Source: Streptococcus gwangjuense (GTDB taxonomy: Bacteria; Bacillota; Bacilli; Lactobacillales; Streptococcaceae). Taken from it: a stretch of 64,000 bases of DNA. The stretch covers positions 186,001 to 250,000 of the forward strand of contig NZ_CP032621.1 in assembly GCF_003627155.1 (NCBI RefSeq), read 5' to 3'. Below the pieces are notes generated by a model. It was not told the DNA's origin. It searched no databases and was given only the letters and a program-made list of their open reading frames with translations. Both the position numbers and the translations under genes were made by a program. Each line of letters begins with the position of its first letter. The first letter of the stretch is position 1. This document shows positions 36,758 through 48,995 of the stretch, one piece after another.

Positions 36758-37855
36758 ATGACCATAACAGGTATTATCGCGGAGTTTAATCCTTTTCATA
36801 ATGGGCATAAATACATGCTGGATCAGGCTGAGGGGCTGAAAATTGTTGCCATGTCTGGTAATTTTATGCAGCGAGGAGAGCCTGCTATCGTTGACAAGTG
36901 GACACGGGCCCAGATGGCTCTGGAAAATGGCGCAGATTTGGTAGTAGAATTGCCCTTTTTAGTCAGTGTTCAGGCAGCAGATTTCTTTGGTCAAGGTGCT
37001 GTGGATATCTTAGCTCAGTTAGGGATTGATAACTTAGCCTTTGGGACGGAGGAAGTTCTGGATTACCAGAAAATCGCTGACTTATACACAGAGAAAGGTG
37101 CTGAGATGGAGAAATTTGTGGAAAATCTGCCTGATTCTCTTTCCTATCCCCAGAAAACTCAGGCCATGTGGAAGGAATTTGCAGGTCTTGATTTTTCAGG
37201 CAATACACCCAATCATGTCCTTGCTCTGGCCTATGCCAAGGCAGTTGCAGGACGAAACATCAGGCTGCATCCGATTCAGCGTCAGGGGGCGGGTTATCAT
37301 TCTGTGGATAAGGATGTGGACTTTGCCTCTGCGACAGCTCTGCGTCAGCACCAGAGGGACAAAGATTTCTTAGAACGCTTTATGCCTTCTGTTGCCCTCT
37401 TTGAGCAGGCCAGTAAGGTGAGCTGGGAAGACTACTTTCCTATGCTCCGCTATCAAATCTTGTCAAATCCAGACTTAACAACGATCTATCAGGTCAATCA
37501 AGAAATGGCTGTGCGCATTAAGGAAGCTATCAAGACAGCCCAGTCTGTGGAAGAATTGGTCGAGGTGGTTGCGACCAAACGCTACACTAAGGCGCGTATT
37601 AGACGTCTCTTAACCTATATCTTGGTGCAAGCTAGAGAAGGTAACTTGCCAGAAGCCATTCATATCCTTGGTTTTACCGAAAAAGGCAGACAGCATCTCA
37701 AGTCTTTGAAAGGTCAGGTCAGTCTAGTCAGCCGAATTGGCAAAGAACCTTGGGATGTCATGACTCAAAAGGCAGACCAGATTTACCAACTAGGAAATCC
37801 AAGTATAGCAGAACAGAATTTTGGAAGAGTACCGATTAGAATAGAAAAGAACTAA
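36758..37855 (+). CDS. tmcAL: tRNA(Met) cytidine acetate ligase TmcAL
   Basis: 365 residues. [16 protein letters not shown] at residues 5-20 is the nucleotidyltransferase HxGH-like motif; [24 protein letters not shown] follows. TmcAL makes N4-acetylcytidine at the wobble position of elongator tRNA-Met from acetate and ATP. The C-terminal half is helical, with [21 protein letters not shown]. Formerly YlbM. Co-directional with the methyltransferase and ending in a terminator. Confidence 0.9.
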   Translation: MTITGIIAEFNPFHNGHKYMLDQAEGLKIVAMSGNFMQRGEPAIVDKWTRAQMALENGADLVVELPFLVSVQAADFFGQGAVDILAQLGIDNLAFGTEEVLDYQKIADLYTEKGAEMEKFVENLPDSLSYPQKTQAMWKEFAGLDFSGNTPNHVLALAYAKAVAGRNIRLHPIQRQGAGYHSVDKDVDFASATALRQHQRDKDFLERFMPSVALFEQASKVSWEDYFPMLRYQILSNPDLTTIYQVNQEMAVRIKEAIKTAQSVEELVEVVATKRYTKARIRRLLTYILVQAREGNLPEAIHILGFTEKGRQHLKSLKGQVSLVSRIGKEPWDVMTQKADQIYQLGNPSIAEQNFGRVPIRIEKN

Positions 37856-37880
37856 GTCTACTGCGAAGTAGGCTTTTTCT
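37855..37880 (+). terminator. Terminator after tmcAL
   Basis: AGTCTACT (37855-37862) pairs with AGTAGGCT (37867-37874) around GCGA, and TTTTTCT follows. Confidence 0.75.
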
Positions 37881-38057
37881 CAAATCTCTACTAAGCAACT
37901 ATTTCTAAGAAATAAGGATTGCACAGATATATTTTAGTAAAATAAACTCCAAATTCCCCAAAACATATTCTATTTTAGGTTTGTGAAAATCACTTTTTTA
38001 TGGTAGAATGTAAAAGAATGTATGTCATTCGGAATAACAATAAAATGAGGTAAAAAC

Positions 38058-39671
38058 ATGGAGATCATGTCGCTTGCGATTGCTGTTTTTGCCGTCATCA
38101 TTGGTTTAGTCATTGGATATGTCAGCATCTCAGCTAAGATGAAATCATCTCAGGAAGCTGCAGAGTTGATGCTTTTAAATGCTGAACAAGAAGCAACTAA
38201 TTTACGTGGACAAGCTGAACGTGAAGCGGATTTACTTGTTAATGAAGCCAAACGTGAAAGTAAGTCTCTTAAAAAAGAAGCACTATTGGAGGCCAAAGAA
38301 GAAGCCAGAAAATACCGTGAAGAAGTGGACGCTGAATTTAAGTCAGAACGTCAAGAACTCAAACAAATCGAAAGTCGCTTGACAGAGAGAGCTACTAGCC
38401 TCGACCGTAAGGACGACAATTTGACGAGTAAGGAACAAACACTTGAACAAAAAGAACAAAGTATTTCTGATAGAGCGAAAAACCTTGATGCGCGTGAAGA
38501 GCAATTAGAGGAAGTCGAAAGACAAAAAGAAGCAGAACTAGAGCGTATTGGTGCCCTGTCTCAGGCAGAAGCACGAGATATTATCTTGGCACAGACAGAG
38601 GAGAACTTGACCAAGGAGATTGCCAGCCGTATTCGCGAAGCTGAGCAAGAGGTCAAGGAACGTTCTGACAAAATGGCCAAGGACATCCTGGTTCAAGCTA
38701 TGCAACGTATTGCTGGTGAGTATGTGGCGGAGTCAACAAACTCAACGGTTCATCTGCCAGACGATACTATGAAGGGACGCATTATTGGTCGTGAAGGTCG
38801 TAACATTCGTACCTTTGAAAGTTTGACAGGGGTCGATGTGATTATCGACGATACACCAGAAGTGGTGACCTTGTCAGGTTTTGATCCGATTCGTCGCGAG
38901 ATTGCCCGTATGACTATGGAAATGTTGCTCAAGGATGGTCGTATTCATCCAGCTCGTATCGAAGAGTTAGTTGAGAAAAACCGTCAAGAGATTGACAATA
39001 AAATCCGTGAATATGGTGAGGCTGCTGCCTATGAGATTGGTGCGCCAAACCTTCATCCAGACTTGATGAAGATTATGGGACGTTTGCAGTTCCGTACTTC
39101 TTATGGACAAAATGTCTTGCGTCATTCGATTGAGGTTGCTAAGTTGGCTGGTATCATGGCGAGTGAACTTGGTGAAAATGCGGCTCTTGCCCGTCGTGCT
39201 GGATTCCTTCACGATATCGGGAAAGCTATTGACCGCGAGGTTGAAGGTAGTCACGTTGAAATTGGTATGGAATTGGCTCGTAAGTACAAGGAACATCCAG
39301 TTGTGGTCAATACGATTGCTAGTCACCACGGTGATGTCGAACCAGAAAGCGTGATTGCAGTAATCGTTGCTGCAGCAGATGCCTTGAGTGCGGCACGTCC
39401 AGGTGCTCGTAGTGAGTCTCTTGAAAGCTACATCAAGCGTCTTCATGATTTGGAAGAAATTGCGAACGGCTTTGAAGGGGTACAAAATAGCTTTGCCCTT
39501 CAAGCAGGACGTGAAATCCGTATCATGGTCAATCCAGGACAAATCAAGGACGACAAAGTCACAATCTTGGCTCACAAAGTTCGTGAGAAAATTGAAAACA
39601 ATCTCGATTACCCAGGAAATATCAAGGTAACCGTGATTCGCGAGCTTCGTGCAGTAGATTATGCCAAATAA
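38058..39671 (+). CDS. rny: Ribonuclease Y
   Basis: 537 residues. One N-terminal membrane helix ([17 protein letters not shown]), a long Glu/Lys coiled coil (about 30-200), a KH domain ([26 protein letters not shown], about 236-261) and an HD domain ([12 protein letters not shown], about 380). It starts mRNA turnover at the membrane. TGAGG precedes ATG 38058. An upstream TGGTAGAAT (about 38000-38008) is an extended -10 promoter. Confidence 0.97.
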   Translation: MEIMSLAIAVFAVIIGLVIGYVSISAKMKSSQEAAELMLLNAEQEATNLRGQAEREADLLVNEAKRESKSLKKEALLEAKEEARKYREEVDAEFKSERQELKQIESRLTERATSLDRKDDNLTSKEQTLEQKEQSISDRAKNLDAREEQLEEVERQKEAELERIGALSQAEARDIILAQTEENLTKEIASRIREAEQEVKERSDKMAKDILVQAMQRIAGEYVAESTNSTVHLPDDTMKGRIIGREGRNIRTFESLTGVDVIIDDTPEVVTLSGFDPIRREIARMTMEMLLKDGRIHPARIEELVEKNRQEIDNKIREYGEAAAYEIGAPNLHPDLMKIMGRLQFRTSYGQNVLRHSIEVAKLAGIMASELGENAALARRAGFLHDIGKAIDREVEGSHVEIGMELARKYKEHPVVVNTIASHHGDVEPESVIAVIVAAADALSAARPGARSESLESYIKRLHDLEEIANGFEGVQNSFALQAGREIRIMVNPGQIKDDKVTILAHKVREKIENNLDYPGNIKVTVIRELRAVDYAK

Positions 39672-39676
39672 ATAAG

Positions 39677-39707
39677 AAAGAGCAGTTGAAAAATTACTGC
39701 TTTTTTG
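39677..39707 (+). terminator. Terminator after rny
   Basis: AAAGAGCAGT (39677-39686) and ACTGCTTTTTT (39696-39706) form the stem, with loop TGAAAAATT. Confidence 0.75.
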
Positions 39708-39785
39708 TTACACTAGATAGAAAGACTGTAAAGGATAATCTGGCTTTTTGCCGTTATTCTAGAGAAATGTAATTTCACAGACTGA

Positions 39786-40427
<642 letters not shown>

Positions 40428-40451
40428 AATTTAGAAAATAGGTACAAGCAA

Positions 40452-40766
40452 ATGATGTTAAAACCCTCTATTGATACCTTGCTCGACAAGGTTCCATCAA
40501 AATATTCACTCGTAATCTTGGAAGCAAAACGTGCCCACGAATTGGAAGCAGGTGCGCCTGCAACTCAAGGTTTCAAATCTGAAAAATCAACTCTTCGCGC
40601 TTTAGAAGAAATCGAATCAGGAAACGTTACAATTCACCCAGATCCAGAAGGAAAACGTGAAGCAGTGCGTCGCCGTATCGAAGAAGAAAAACGCCGCAAA
40701 GAAGAAGAAGAAAAGAAAATCAAAGAGCAAATCGCTAAAGAAAAAGAAGATGGTGAAAAAATTTAA
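40452..40766 (+). CDS. rpoZ: RNA polymerase omega subunit
   Basis: 104 residues. [30 protein letters not shown] contains the conserved omega core; [12 protein letters not shown] follows. The C-terminal ~30 residues are a highly charged Lys/Glu helix typical of streptococcal omega. It assists assembly of beta-prime. Follows gmk by 24 bases. The start could be M1 or M2 (tandem ATGs at 40452 and 40455). Confidence 0.95.
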
Positions 40767-40831
40767 GGTTGGGGGGACTCAATCTTATTTTTTCTATTGC
40801 AAGAATATACTGACAAGGAGGAGGTGAGAAG

Positions 40832-43228
40832 ATGGCGATTGCCAAGATTATTGTAGATGTGCCCTTGATGCAGACGGACCAGCCCTATAGTTACAGGATT
40901 CCAGAGGAATTTCTGGGAATGCTGGAAGTTGGGATGCGGGTTCATGTGCCCTTTGGTAAGGGGAATCGCCTGATTCAAGGGATTGTTCTTGGTTTGGACT
41001 CCCAATCAGATGAAGCGGAGATGGAGCAAGATTTAAAAGATATTGCCGAGGTGTTGGATTTTTCCCCTGTTCTGACGCAAGAACAACTCTGGCTGGCTGA
41101 GGAGCTCCGTAAGTCTGTCTTTTCTTACAAAATCTCTATACTTAAGGCTATGTTGCCAGGATTTCTAAATTCTAGCTATGACAAGATTCTCTATCCTCTG
41201 GAAGGTCTGAGTCAGGAAGACAGAGAGCGTCTGTTTGGTTCAGAAGATTCACTTGCCTTTTCCTCTCTAGACATCTCCAAACAGGCCGAAATGATGCGTT
41301 TGACTAGAAAAGGCCTGCTTGCTTTGGAGTATCAGGCAGTCGATCAAAAGAAGGTCAAGACCCAGTCTTGGTATGAGGTAGACCTTGCTCAATTAGAAAG
41401 TGTAGAGATTTCTACACGCGCCAAGAAAAAGTTAGAACTGAGAGACTATTTGCTTTCTCATCCTGAGAGTGCTTCCTTGGCTAGTTTGTTAGAGTCCTAT
41501 TCGCGGGAGCAAGTCAATTTCTTTGTGGAACAAGGTGCTGTGACCATAGTCCAAAAGGAAGTGCAACGCTCGGCTGCTTATTTTGAAGGGATTGAAGCAA
41601 GTCAGCCTTTGGAATTGAATCCAGAGCAAAGACAGGCGCGTGATGCGGTTGTGAGTGCGATTGACAGTCATCAACCTCCCTTCCTCCTTCAAGGGATTAC
41701 AGGAAGTGGGAAGACCGAGGTTTATTTACAGATTATCCAAGGGGCCTTGGATAAGGGAAAAACAGCTATTTTGCTGGTGCCTGAGATTTCCTTGACTCCA
41801 CAGATGACGGAGCGTTTTATATCACGTTTTGGGGACAAGGTGGCCATTCTTCACTCAGGCCTGTCCAATGGTGAAAAGTATGATGAATGGCGCAAGGTGG
41901 AGCGCGGAGACGCTCAAGTTGTTGTTGGTGCCAGATCGGCCATTTTTGCTCCGCTGAAAAATCTAGGTGTCATGATTATCGATGAAGAGCATGAAGCAAC
42001 TTATAAGCAGGATAGTAATCCTCGTTACCATGCCAGAGAAGTGGCTATTTTACGGGCCCAGTATAATCAAGCGGCTCTGGTGCTTGGGTCTGCAACGCCG
42101 AGCTTAGAGAGCCGGGCGCGTGCTGGCAAAGGTGTCTATCAACACTTACGTCTAACCCAACGTGCCAATCCTTTGGCTACAATCCCTGAGGTTCAAGTGA
42201 TTGACTTTCGAGACTATATCGGACAAAATGAGACGTCAAACTTTACGCCACCTTTGCTAGAAGCGATTCAGGACCGTCTGGCTAAAAAAGAGCAGGTGGT
42301 TCTCATGCTCAATCGCCGTGGTTATTCTAGCTTTGTCATGTGTCGGGAGTGTGGGACGGTAGATACTTGTCCCAACTGTGACATTTCCTTGACCTTGCAC
42401 ATGGATACCAAGACCATGAACTGCCATTATTGTGGTTTTTCAAAGGACATTCCTCAGGTCTGTCCTAACTGTAAGAGTCGAAGTATTCGTTACTACGGGA
42501 CGGGGACACAGAAGGCTTATGATGAGCTGGCAGAACTCTTCCCGCAGGCCCGCGTTTTGCGGATGGATGTGGACACGACTCGTAAGAAAGGTAGTCACCA
42601 AGCTCTTCTTGACCAGTTTGGGCGAGGAGAAGCAGATATTTTACTGGGTACTCAGATGATTGCCAAGGGATTGGATTTTCCCAATGTGACCTTAGTCGGA
42701 GTTCTCAATGCGGATACGGCATTGAATCTACCAGATTTCCGTTCTTCTGAGAGAACCTTCCAGCTCTTGACTCAGGTGGCAGGCCGTGCAGGTCGTGCGG
42801 AAAAAGCTGGGCAGGTCTTGATCCAGTCTTACAATCCTGAGCACTATGCCATTCGTTTTGCCAAAGATCAGGATTACGAAGGCTTTTATACCTATGAAAT
42901 GGGTATCAGACGACAACTAGGCTATCCACCTTACTATTTCACCATTGGCATTACCCTTTCTCACAAGAAAGAAGAAGAGGTGGTCAAACGTGCCTATGAA
43001 GTCATGAACATTTTGCGGTCAGGTTTGTCTGAAACCAGTAACATCCTTGGACCGACGCCAAAACCGATTGCTCGTACCCACAACCTCTATCATTACCAGA
43101 TTTTAATTAAATACCGTTTAGAAAATGAGCTGGGGCCGACCCTCAATCAGGTCTTGGCCCTGACTCAAGAACGGGAAAATAGTGAGCTCCGTCTCAGCAT
43201 TGACCATGAGCCACAGCAATTTTTATAA
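40832..43228 (+). CDS. priA: Primosomal protein N' (replication restart helicase PriA)
   Basis: 798 residues. N-terminal DNA-binding domain, then Walker A GITGSGKTEVY (about 288-298), DEEHE for motif II, two zinc clusters (CRECGTVDTCPNCD and CHYCG...CPNCKS, about 506-550) and motif VI in VAGRAGRAEK. It reloads the replisome at stalled forks. GGAGGAGG lies upstream of ATG 40832. Intact. Confidence 0.97.
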   Translation: MAIAKIIVDVPLMQTDQPYSYRIPEEFLGMLEVGMRVHVPFGKGNRLIQGIVLGLDSQSDEAEMEQDLKDIAEVLDFSPVLTQEQLWLAEELRKSVFSYKISILKAMLPGFLNSSYDKILYPLEGLSQEDRERLFGSEDSLAFSSLDISKQAEMMRLTRKGLLALEYQAVDQKKVKTQSWYEVDLAQLESVEISTRAKKKLELRDYLLSHPESASLASLLESYSREQVNFFVEQGAVTIVQKEVQRSAAYFEGIEASQPLELNPEQRQARDAVVSAIDSHQPPFLLQGITGSGKTEVYLQIIQGALDKGKTAILLVPEISLTPQMTERFISRFGDKVAILHSGLSNGEKYDEWRKVERGDAQVVVGARSAIFAPLKNLGVMIIDEEHEATYKQDSNPRYHAREVAILRAQYNQAALVLGSATPSLESRARAGKGVYQHLRLTQRANPLATIPEVQVIDFRDYIGQNETSNFTPPLLEAIQDRLAKKEQVVLMLNRRGYSSFVMCRECGTVDTCPNCDISLTLHMDTKTMNCHYCGFSKDIPQVCPNCKSRSIRYYGTGTQKAYDELAELFPQARVLRMDVDTTRKKGSHQALLDQFGRGEADILLGTQMIAKGLDFPNVTLVGVLNADTALNLPDFRSSERTFQLLTQVAGRAGRAEKAGQVLIQSYNPEHYAIRFAKDQDYEGFYTYEMGIRRQLGYPPYYFTIGITLSHKKEEEVVKRAYEVMNILRSGLSETSNILGPTPKPIARTHNLYHYQILIKYRLENELGPTLNQVLALTQERENSELRLSIDHEPQQFL

Positions 43229-43240
43229 GAAGGAGAAGAT

Positions 43241-44176
43241 ATGACAAAATTAATCTTTATGGGGACACCCGACTTTTCAGCAACAGTTTTAAAAGGGCTT
43301 TTGACAGATGACCGTTATGAGGTTCTAGCTGTTGTAACCCAGCCAGACCGTGCTGTAGGCCGTAAAAAAGTGATCCAAGAAACATCAGTCAAGCAGGCTG
43401 CCAAGGAAGAAGGTCTTCCTATCTACCAACCTGAAAAATTATCTGGAAGTCCAGAGATGGAAGAGATTATGAAACTAGGAGCAGATGGAATTGTGACTGC
43501 TGCTTTTGGGCAGTTTCTCCCAAGTAGACTCCTTGATAGCATGGACTTTGCTGTTAACGTTCACGCTTCTCTTCTTCCAAAACACCGTGGTGGTGCGCCT
43601 ATCCATTATGCCTTGATTCAAGGGGATGAGGAAGCTGGTGTGACCATTATGGAGATGGTTAAGGAAATGGATGCAGGGGATATGATTTCTCGTCGTAGTA
43701 TTCCGATTACGGATGAGGACAATGTTGGAACCTTGTTTGAGAAATTAGCTCTTGTTGGTCGCGATTTGCTTTTGGACACTTTGCCTGCCTACATTGCTGG
43801 TGACATCAAACCTGAACCGCAGGAATCAAGCCAAGTTACCTTTTCTCCAAATATCAAGCCAGAAGAAGAAAAACTGGACTGGAATAAAACCAATCGTCAA
43901 CTTTTCAACCAAATCCGTGGGATGAATCCGTGGCCTGTTGCCCATACTTTCCTTAAGGGCGACCGCTTTAAGATTTATGAAGCACTACTAGTGGAAGGTA
44001 AGGGAAATCCAGGTGAGATCCTTTCTATTGGTAAGAAAGAATTGATTGTCGCAACGGCAGAAGGGGCTCTATCCCTCAAACAAGTGCAGCCAGCTGGTAA
44101 ACCTAAGATGGACATTGCTTCCTTCCTCAACGGAGTTGGACGGACATTGACTGTAGGAGAACGATTTGGTGACTAA
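43241..44176 (+). CDS. fmt: Methionyl-tRNA formyltransferase
   Basis: 311 residues. [12 protein letters not shown] at the N-terminus, the folate-binding [24 protein letters not shown] (about 107-130) and the C-terminal tRNA-binding OB-like domain. It formylates initiator Met-tRNA. AGAAGGAG precedes ATG 43241. It overlaps the start of rsmB by several bases. Confidence 0.97.
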   Translation: MTKLIFMGTPDFSATVLKGLLTDDRYEVLAVVTQPDRAVGRKKVIQETSVKQAAKEEGLPIYQPEKLSGSPEMEEIMKLGADGIVTAAFGQFLPSRLLDSMDFAVNVHASLLPKHRGGAPIHYALIQGDEEAGVTIMEMVKEMDAGDMISRRSIPITDEDNVGTLFEKLALVGRDLLLDTLPAYIAGDIKPEPQESSQVTFSPNIKPEEEKLDWNKTNRQLFNQIRGMNPWPVAHTFLKGDRFKIYEALLVEGKGNPGEILSIGKKELIVATAEGALSLKQVQPAGKPKMDIASFLNGVGRTLTVGERFGD

Positions 44177-45482
44177 AGTAGAAACGGCTAGAAGTTTAGC
44201 TCTAGCAGTATTAGAGGATGTTTTTATCAATCAAGCATACTCAAACATCGCCTTAAATAAGCATCTCAAGGGAAGCCAACTTTCTGTAGCAGACAAGGGC
44301 TTGGTGACAGAGATTGTCTATGGAACGGTTGCCCGTAAACTGACTCTGGAATGGTACCTGTCCCACTTTATAGAAGACAGAGACCAGTTAGACAGCTGGC
44401 TCTATGTCCTACTTCTCATGAGCGCCTACCAGCTCCGCTATTTGAACAAGATTCCAGATCATGCTGTGGTCAATGAAGCAGTGGAATTGGCCAAAGTCCG
44501 TAAAAAGGGCAGTGAAAAATTGGTCAATGCTATCTTACGTCGTATCTTGCGTGAAGGTTGGCCAGATATTGCTAGCATCAAGCGAAAAAACAAGCGTGAT
44601 TCCATTGCCTATTCTCTCCCAGTTTGGCTAGTTGCCAAGCTCAAGGAAGAATACGGCGAAGAGCGGGCACAAGCTATTTTTGAAAGTCTTTTGGTGCGCA
44701 ACAAGGCCAGCATCCGAGTGACTGATTTAAGCCGAAAAGAGGAAATCAAAGCCTTGTTGGAAGCTAGTGCTTCACCTTTGTCTGTTTCTGGTCTGGTTAA
44801 GGAGCAAGGCCACTTTGCGGGACATGACCTATTTTCAGAGGGGGCTATTACTATCCAAGACGAGTCTAGTCAGCTGGTTGCTCCCACTCTTGATTTACAA
44901 GGTGATGAGCAGGTTCTAGATGCCTGTGCGGCTCCGGGTGGAAAAACAGCCCATATAGCCTCTTATCTCACGACAGGTCAGGTTACTGCTCTGGACTTGT
45001 ACGACCATAAGTTGGACTTAATACAAGAAAATGCCCAACGTTTGGGGGTTGTAGATCGGGTTCAAAGGCAAAAATTGGATGCCAGAAAGGTACATGAGTT
45101 TTTTGGTCAGGATTCATTTGATAAGATTTTGGTAGATGCTCCCTGTTCAGGAATTGGTCTTCTACGCCGAAAACCAGACATCAAATACAATAAAGAAACG
45201 GCAGATTTCGCGTCCTTGCAGGAAATTCAGCTAGAAATATTAGGTAGTGTTTGTCAAACACTACGCAAAGGTGGTATAATAACTTATAGTACCTGTACTA
45301 TTGTCTCAGAGGAGAACTTTCAAGTCGTACAGGCATTTTTAGAAAGTCATCCTGAATTTGAGCAGGTAACACTAGAACATGAATGTAAGGATATCATGAA
45401 AGATGGCTGTATCCTCATCACACCTGAATTGTATGGAAGTGATGGATTCTTCATCAGTCAATTTCGCAAGATATCGGATTAG
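44169..45482 (+). CDS. rsmB: 16S rRNA (cytosine-967 C5)-methyltransferase RsmB
   Basis: 437 residues. An N-terminal NusB-like RNA-binding domain is followed by the methyltransferase: [15 protein letters not shown] (motif I), [16 protein letters not shown] with one catalytic Cys, and TYSTCTI with the other. Also called Sun/FmuB. GTG 44169 is preferred (AGGAG 44155-44159, 9 bases away); TTG 44166 is the alternative. Either start lies inside fmt, so translation is coupled. phpP follows 14 bases later. Confidence 0.95.
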   Translation: MTKVETARSLALAVLEDVFINQAYSNIALNKHLKGSQLSVADKGLVTEIVYGTVARKLTLEWYLSHFIEDRDQLDSWLYVLLLMSAYQLRYLNKIPDHAVVNEAVELAKVRKKGSEKLVNAILRRILREGWPDIASIKRKNKRDSIAYSLPVWLVAKLKEEYGEERAQAIFESLLVRNKASIRVTDLSRKEEIKALLEASASPLSVSGLVKEQGHFAGHDLFSEGAITIQDESSQLVAPTLDLQGDEQVLDACAAPGGKTAHIASYLTTGQVTALDLYDHKLDLIQENAQRLGVVDRVQRQKLDARKVHEFFGQDSFDKILVDAPCSGIGLLRRKPDIKYNKETADFASLQEIQLEILGSVCQTLRKGGIITYSTCTIVSEENFQVVQAFLESHPEFEQVTLEHECKDIMKDGCILITPELYGSDGFFISQFRKISD

Positions 45483-45496
45483 GAAGGAACTAACAC

Positions 45497-46237
45497 ATGG
45501 AAATTTCATTATTAACAGATGTTGGTCAGAAACGAACAAATAACCAAGACTATGCCAACCACTATGTCAATAGAGCTGGACGTACCATGATTATCCTAGC
45601 TGATGGTATGGGAGGTCATCGCGCAGGGAATATCGCTAGTGAGATGGCGGTAACAGACCTGGGTGTAGCTTGGGTTGATACACAAATCGATACGGTTAAT
45701 GAAGTGCGTGAATGGTTTGCTAACAACCTTGAGATTGAAAATCAAAGGATTAACCAATTGGGACAAAATGAAGCCTATAAAGGAATGGGAACAACCCTTG
45801 AGGCTGTAGCCATTATTGATAATCAGGCTATCTATGCCCACATTGGGGATTCTCGTATCGGTTTGATTCGTGGAGAAGAATACCACCAGTTAACGAGCGA
45901 CCATTCTTTGGTCAATGAATTGCTTAAGGCAGGTCAATTGACGCCAGAAGAAGCTGCTAGCCATCCACAGAAAAATATTATTACTCAATCTATTGGTCAA
46001 AAAGATGAAATTCAGCCTGATTTTGGAATAATCACCCTTGAGCCTGGGGACTATCTCTTACTCAATAGTGATGGCTTGACAAATATGATTTCAGGAAGTG
46101 AGATTTCTGATATTGTAACCAGCGATATTTCTTTGGCAGATAAGGCAGCAACCTTGATTCGTTTTGCCAACAATGCAGGTGGTTTAGACAATATCACAGT
46201 TGCCCTTATCGCTGTTAATGAGGAGGCAACAGAATGA
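45497..46237 (+). CDS. phpP: PP2C-type serine/threonine phosphatase PhpP
   Basis: 246 residues. Metal-binding Asp motifs: [13 protein letters not shown] (about 7-19), [14 protein letters not shown] (about 35-48), HIGDSR and [11 protein letters not shown]. It reverses phosphorylation by StkP and controls septal growth. AGGAAGG precedes ATG 45497. Overlaps stkP by 4 bases (ATGA), a typical cognate kinase-phosphatase pair. Confidence 0.97.
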   Translation: MEISLLTDVGQKRTNNQDYANHYVNRAGRTMIILADGMGGHRAGNIASEMAVTDLGVAWVDTQIDTVNEVREWFANNLEIENQRINQLGQNEAYKGMGTTLEAVAIIDNQAIYAHIGDSRIGLIRGEEYHQLTSDHSLVNELLKAGQLTPEEAASHPQKNIITQSIGQKDEIQPDFGIITLEPGDYLLLNSDGLTNMISGSEISDIVTSDISLADKAATLIRFANNAGGLDNITVALIAVNEEATE

Positions 46238-48147
46238 TCCAAATCGGCAAGATTTTTGCCGGGCGGTATCGGATTCTCAAACAGATTGGTCGAGGAGGCA
46301 TGGCAGATGTTTACTTGGCTAAAGATTTGATTCTAGACGGGGAAGAAGTGGCAGTTAAGGTCCTGAGGACCAACTACCAAACAGATCCTATTGCAGTGGC
46401 TCGTTTTCAGCGGGAAGCGAGAGCCATGGCAGATCTGGACCATCCTCATATCGTTCGGATTACAGATATCGGTGAAGAAGAGGGACAACAGTATCTCGCA
46501 ATGGAATATGTTGCTGGATTAGACCTCAAACGCTATATCAAGGAACATCACCCTCTTTCAAATGAAGAAGCGGTTCGAATCATGGGACAAATCCTCTTGG
46601 CTATGCGTTTAGCCCATACTCGAGGAATTGTTCACAGGGATTTGAAACCGCAAAATATCCTTTTGACCCCAGATGGGACTGCCAAAGTTACAGACTTTGG
46701 GATTGCGGTAGCCTTTGCTGAGACAAGTCTGACCCAGACCAACTCAATGCTAGGTTCCGTTCATTATTTATCGCCAGAGCAGGCGCGTGGCTCTAAAGCG
46801 ACTGTACAGAGTGATATCTATGCCATGGGGATTATTTTCTATGAGATGTTGACTGGCCATATCCCTTACGATGGGGATAGTGCAGTGACCATCGCCCTCC
46901 AGCATTTCCAGAAACCACTGCCATCGGTTATAGCTGAAAATCCATCTGTACCTCAGGCTTTAGAAAATGTTGTTATCAAGGCAACTGCTAAGAAATTGAC
47001 AGATCGCTACAAATCAGTCGCTGAGATGTATGTGGACTTGTCGAGTAGTTTGTCTTATAATCGTCGTAATGAACCAAAGCTGGTCTTTGACGATGCGACT
47101 AAGGCGGATACCAAGACTCTTCCTAAAGTTCCACAAAGTACCTTGACTTCTATTCCTAAAGCTCCGGTACAAGAGGGAAGACCTCAGCCTAAGCCCCAAA
47201 CTCATCAGACAGAAAAAACAGTACCTAGTCCAAAGCCAACTAAACGGCGTCGCATGAAAGCACGTTATCCAATTTTATTGGCGACCTTCTTGTTGGTTGT
47301 GGCATCCTTAGTATGGATTTTATATAGAACGCCTGCTACCATTGCCGTTCCAAAGGTGGCAGGTCAGACGGTTGCTGAGGCTAAAGAAGCGCTTAAGAAA
47401 GCCAATTTTGAGGTTGGTGAAGAAAAAACAGAGGCTAGTGATAAGGTTGAAGAAGGTCGTGTTATTCGTACCGATCCTGACGCTGGAACTGGTCGAAAAG
47501 AAGGAACAAAAATTAATTTGATTGTGTCTTCTGGTCAGCAATCCTTCCAACTTGGAAATTATCTTGGACGAAAATCTAGTGATGTAGTGGCAGAATTGAA
47601 AGGCAAGAAGGTTCCAGAAAATCTAATTAAGATTGAGGAAGAAGAATCCAACGAAATCGAAGCCGGCACAATCATGAAACAAAGTTTACCGGAGGGAACA
47701 ACCTACGATCTTAGCAAGGCAACTCAAATAGTTTTGACAGTTGCTAAAAAAGTAAATTCGATTTCAATGCCAAGATATATTGGTTCAACTCGAGAATTTG
47801 CAGTTAATAATCTTACAGAGATATATGGAGTTAAAAAAGCTAATATCGAAGTTGTAGAAGTGTCTACTGCTCCTGAAGGAACAGCTGAGGAGACTGTTGT
47901 AGAGCAAAGTCCAAAACCGGGTGGAAAAATTGATTTAGCCAGCACACGTATTAAAATTTCGATTTATAAACCCAAAACACCACCATCAAGTTCCTCTTCA
48001 ACGTCAGTTCAACGTGGTAACCAAGGTTCACCTACTACTCCAAATCAAGGGAATCAACAAGGTGGTCAGCAAGGAAATCAACAAGGAACGGTTCCTACTC
48101 CGACTCAACCAAATAGTGAAGGAAACCACGAAAATTCTCGTGATTAA
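46234..48147 (+). CDS. stkP: Serine/threonine protein kinase StkP (PASTA kinase)
   Basis: 637 residues. Kinase domain ~1-275 with [23 protein letters not shown] and DFG in TDFGIA. A juxtamembrane region leads to one membrane helix (about 343-362, [19 protein letters not shown]). Outside the cell, three PASTA repeats can be drawn (about 366-432, 433-503 and 504-575). They are followed by a ~60-residue Ser/Pro then Gln/Asn/Gly-rich tail. Pneumococcal StkP has four PASTA domains and 659 residues, so the fourth appears replaced. It senses cell-wall precursors and phosphorylates division proteins. Confidence 0.95.
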   Translation: MIQIGKIFAGRYRILKQIGRGGMADVYLAKDLILDGEEVAVKVLRTNYQTDPIAVARFQREARAMADLDHPHIVRITDIGEEEGQQYLAMEYVAGLDLKRYIKEHHPLSNEEAVRIMGQILLAMRLAHTRGIVHRDLKPQNILLTPDGTAKVTDFGIAVAFAETSLTQTNSMLGSVHYLSPEQARGSKATVQSDIYAMGIIFYEMLTGHIPYDGDSAVTIALQHFQKPLPSVIAENPSVPQALENVVIKATAKKLTDRYKSVAEMYVDLSSSLSYNRRNEPKLVFDDATKADTKTLPKVPQSTLTSIPKAPVQEGRPQPKPQTHQTEKTVPSPKPTKRRRMKARYPILLATFLLVVASLVWILYRTPATIAVPKVAGQTVAEAKEALKKANFEVGEEKTEASDKVEEGRVIRTDPDAGTGRKEGTKINLIVSSGQQSFQLGNYLGRKSSDVVAELKGKKVPENLIKIEEEESNEIEAGTIMKQSLPEGTTYDLSKATQIVLTVAKKVNSISMPRYIGSTREFAVNNLTEIYGVKKANIEVVEVSTAPEGTAEETVVEQSPKPGGKIDLASTRIKISIYKPKTPPSSSSSTSVQRGNQGSPTTPNQGNQQGGQQGNQQGTVPTPTQPNSEGNHENSRD

Positions 48148-48150
48148 ACG

Positions 48151-48186
48151 AATCTTTGTCATGATTTCATGGCAAAGATTTTTTTT
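48151..48186 (+). terminator. Terminator after stkP
   Basis: AATCTTTG-T-CATG (48151-48163) pairs with CATG-G-CAAAGATT (48168-48180), followed by TTTTTT. Confidence 0.85.
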
Positions 48187-48235
48187 GAGTCCGGATTTGT
48201 GATAGAATAGAAGGAGTTGATAAAAGGAGGAACGC

Positions 48236-48994
48236 ATGGAAGAATCAAGAGAATTAAATGCCGTCATCGATGTGATTATGTTAGCTGGAACCATTCTTCT
48301 CAAAAGTGGCTCAGAGATTCATCGTGTAGAAGATACCATGATCCGCATTGCGCATTCACAGGGGATTGTGGATTGCAATGTTCTTGCCATGCCTGCCGCT
48401 ATCTTTTTCTCCATTGAAAATACCAATATTTCGCGTATGAAGCGTGTGACTTCCTCGTCTTATAATATTGAAAAAGTCTGCGATGTCAACCAGATTTCTC
48501 GTCGGCTGGTTGGGGGGCAGATTGATTTAGAGACGGCCTTCAAGCAATTGACGGCCTTGCAAGCTCGACCTCTTCCCTATACTAAGTTGCAGGTAACTCT
48601 AGCTGCGACCTTTAGCGCCCCTTTCTTTTCAATTATGTTTAGTGGAAATATCTACGACGCACTTGGGGCAGGAGTGGCTACCTTATTTGGTTTTGCCTTT
48701 TCCCTTTATGTGGAGAAGTTTATCCGAATTCCCTTTGTGACAGCCTTTGCTGGAGCCTTTGTCTTTGGGATGATTGCCCAGTTTTGGGCTCGCTACACAG
48801 GTTTTCCTTCAACGGCAGATTTGATTATAGCTGGTGCGGTCATGCCGTTTGTACCAGGGATTGCCTTGACCAATGCGGTTCGTGATATTATGACCAACCA
48901 CATAAACTCTGGTATGAGTAAGATGTTTGAATCCCTGCTCATTACCCTTGCTTTAGGGGCGGGAACTTCTGTCGCCTTGGTATTGATGAATTAA
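48236..48994 (+). CDS. Threonine/serine exporter family, N-terminal half (ThrE/DUF1212)
   Basis: 252 residues. A soluble N-terminal part with GTILLKSGSEIHRVEDTMIRIAHSQG and then five membrane segments, the DUF1212 half of ThrE. Together with the next gene it would make the split exporter found in many Firmicutes. Substrate is assumed from the family (threonine/serine) and not proved. AAAGGAGGAACGC precedes ATG 48236, with TGATAGAAT upstream as an extended -10. Confidence 0.87.
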   Translation: MEESRELNAVIDVIMLAGTILLKSGSEIHRVEDTMIRIAHSQGIVDCNVLAMPAAIFFSIENTNISRMKRVTSSSYNIEKVCDVNQISRRLVGGQIDLETAFKQLTALQARPLPYTKLQVTLAATFSAPFFSIMFSGNIYDALGAGVATLFGFAFSLYVEKFIRIPFVTAFAGAFVFGMIAQFWARYTGFPSTADLIIAGAVMPFVPGIALTNAVRDIMTNHINSGMSKMFESLLITLALGAGTSVALVLMN

Positions 48995-48995
48995 T

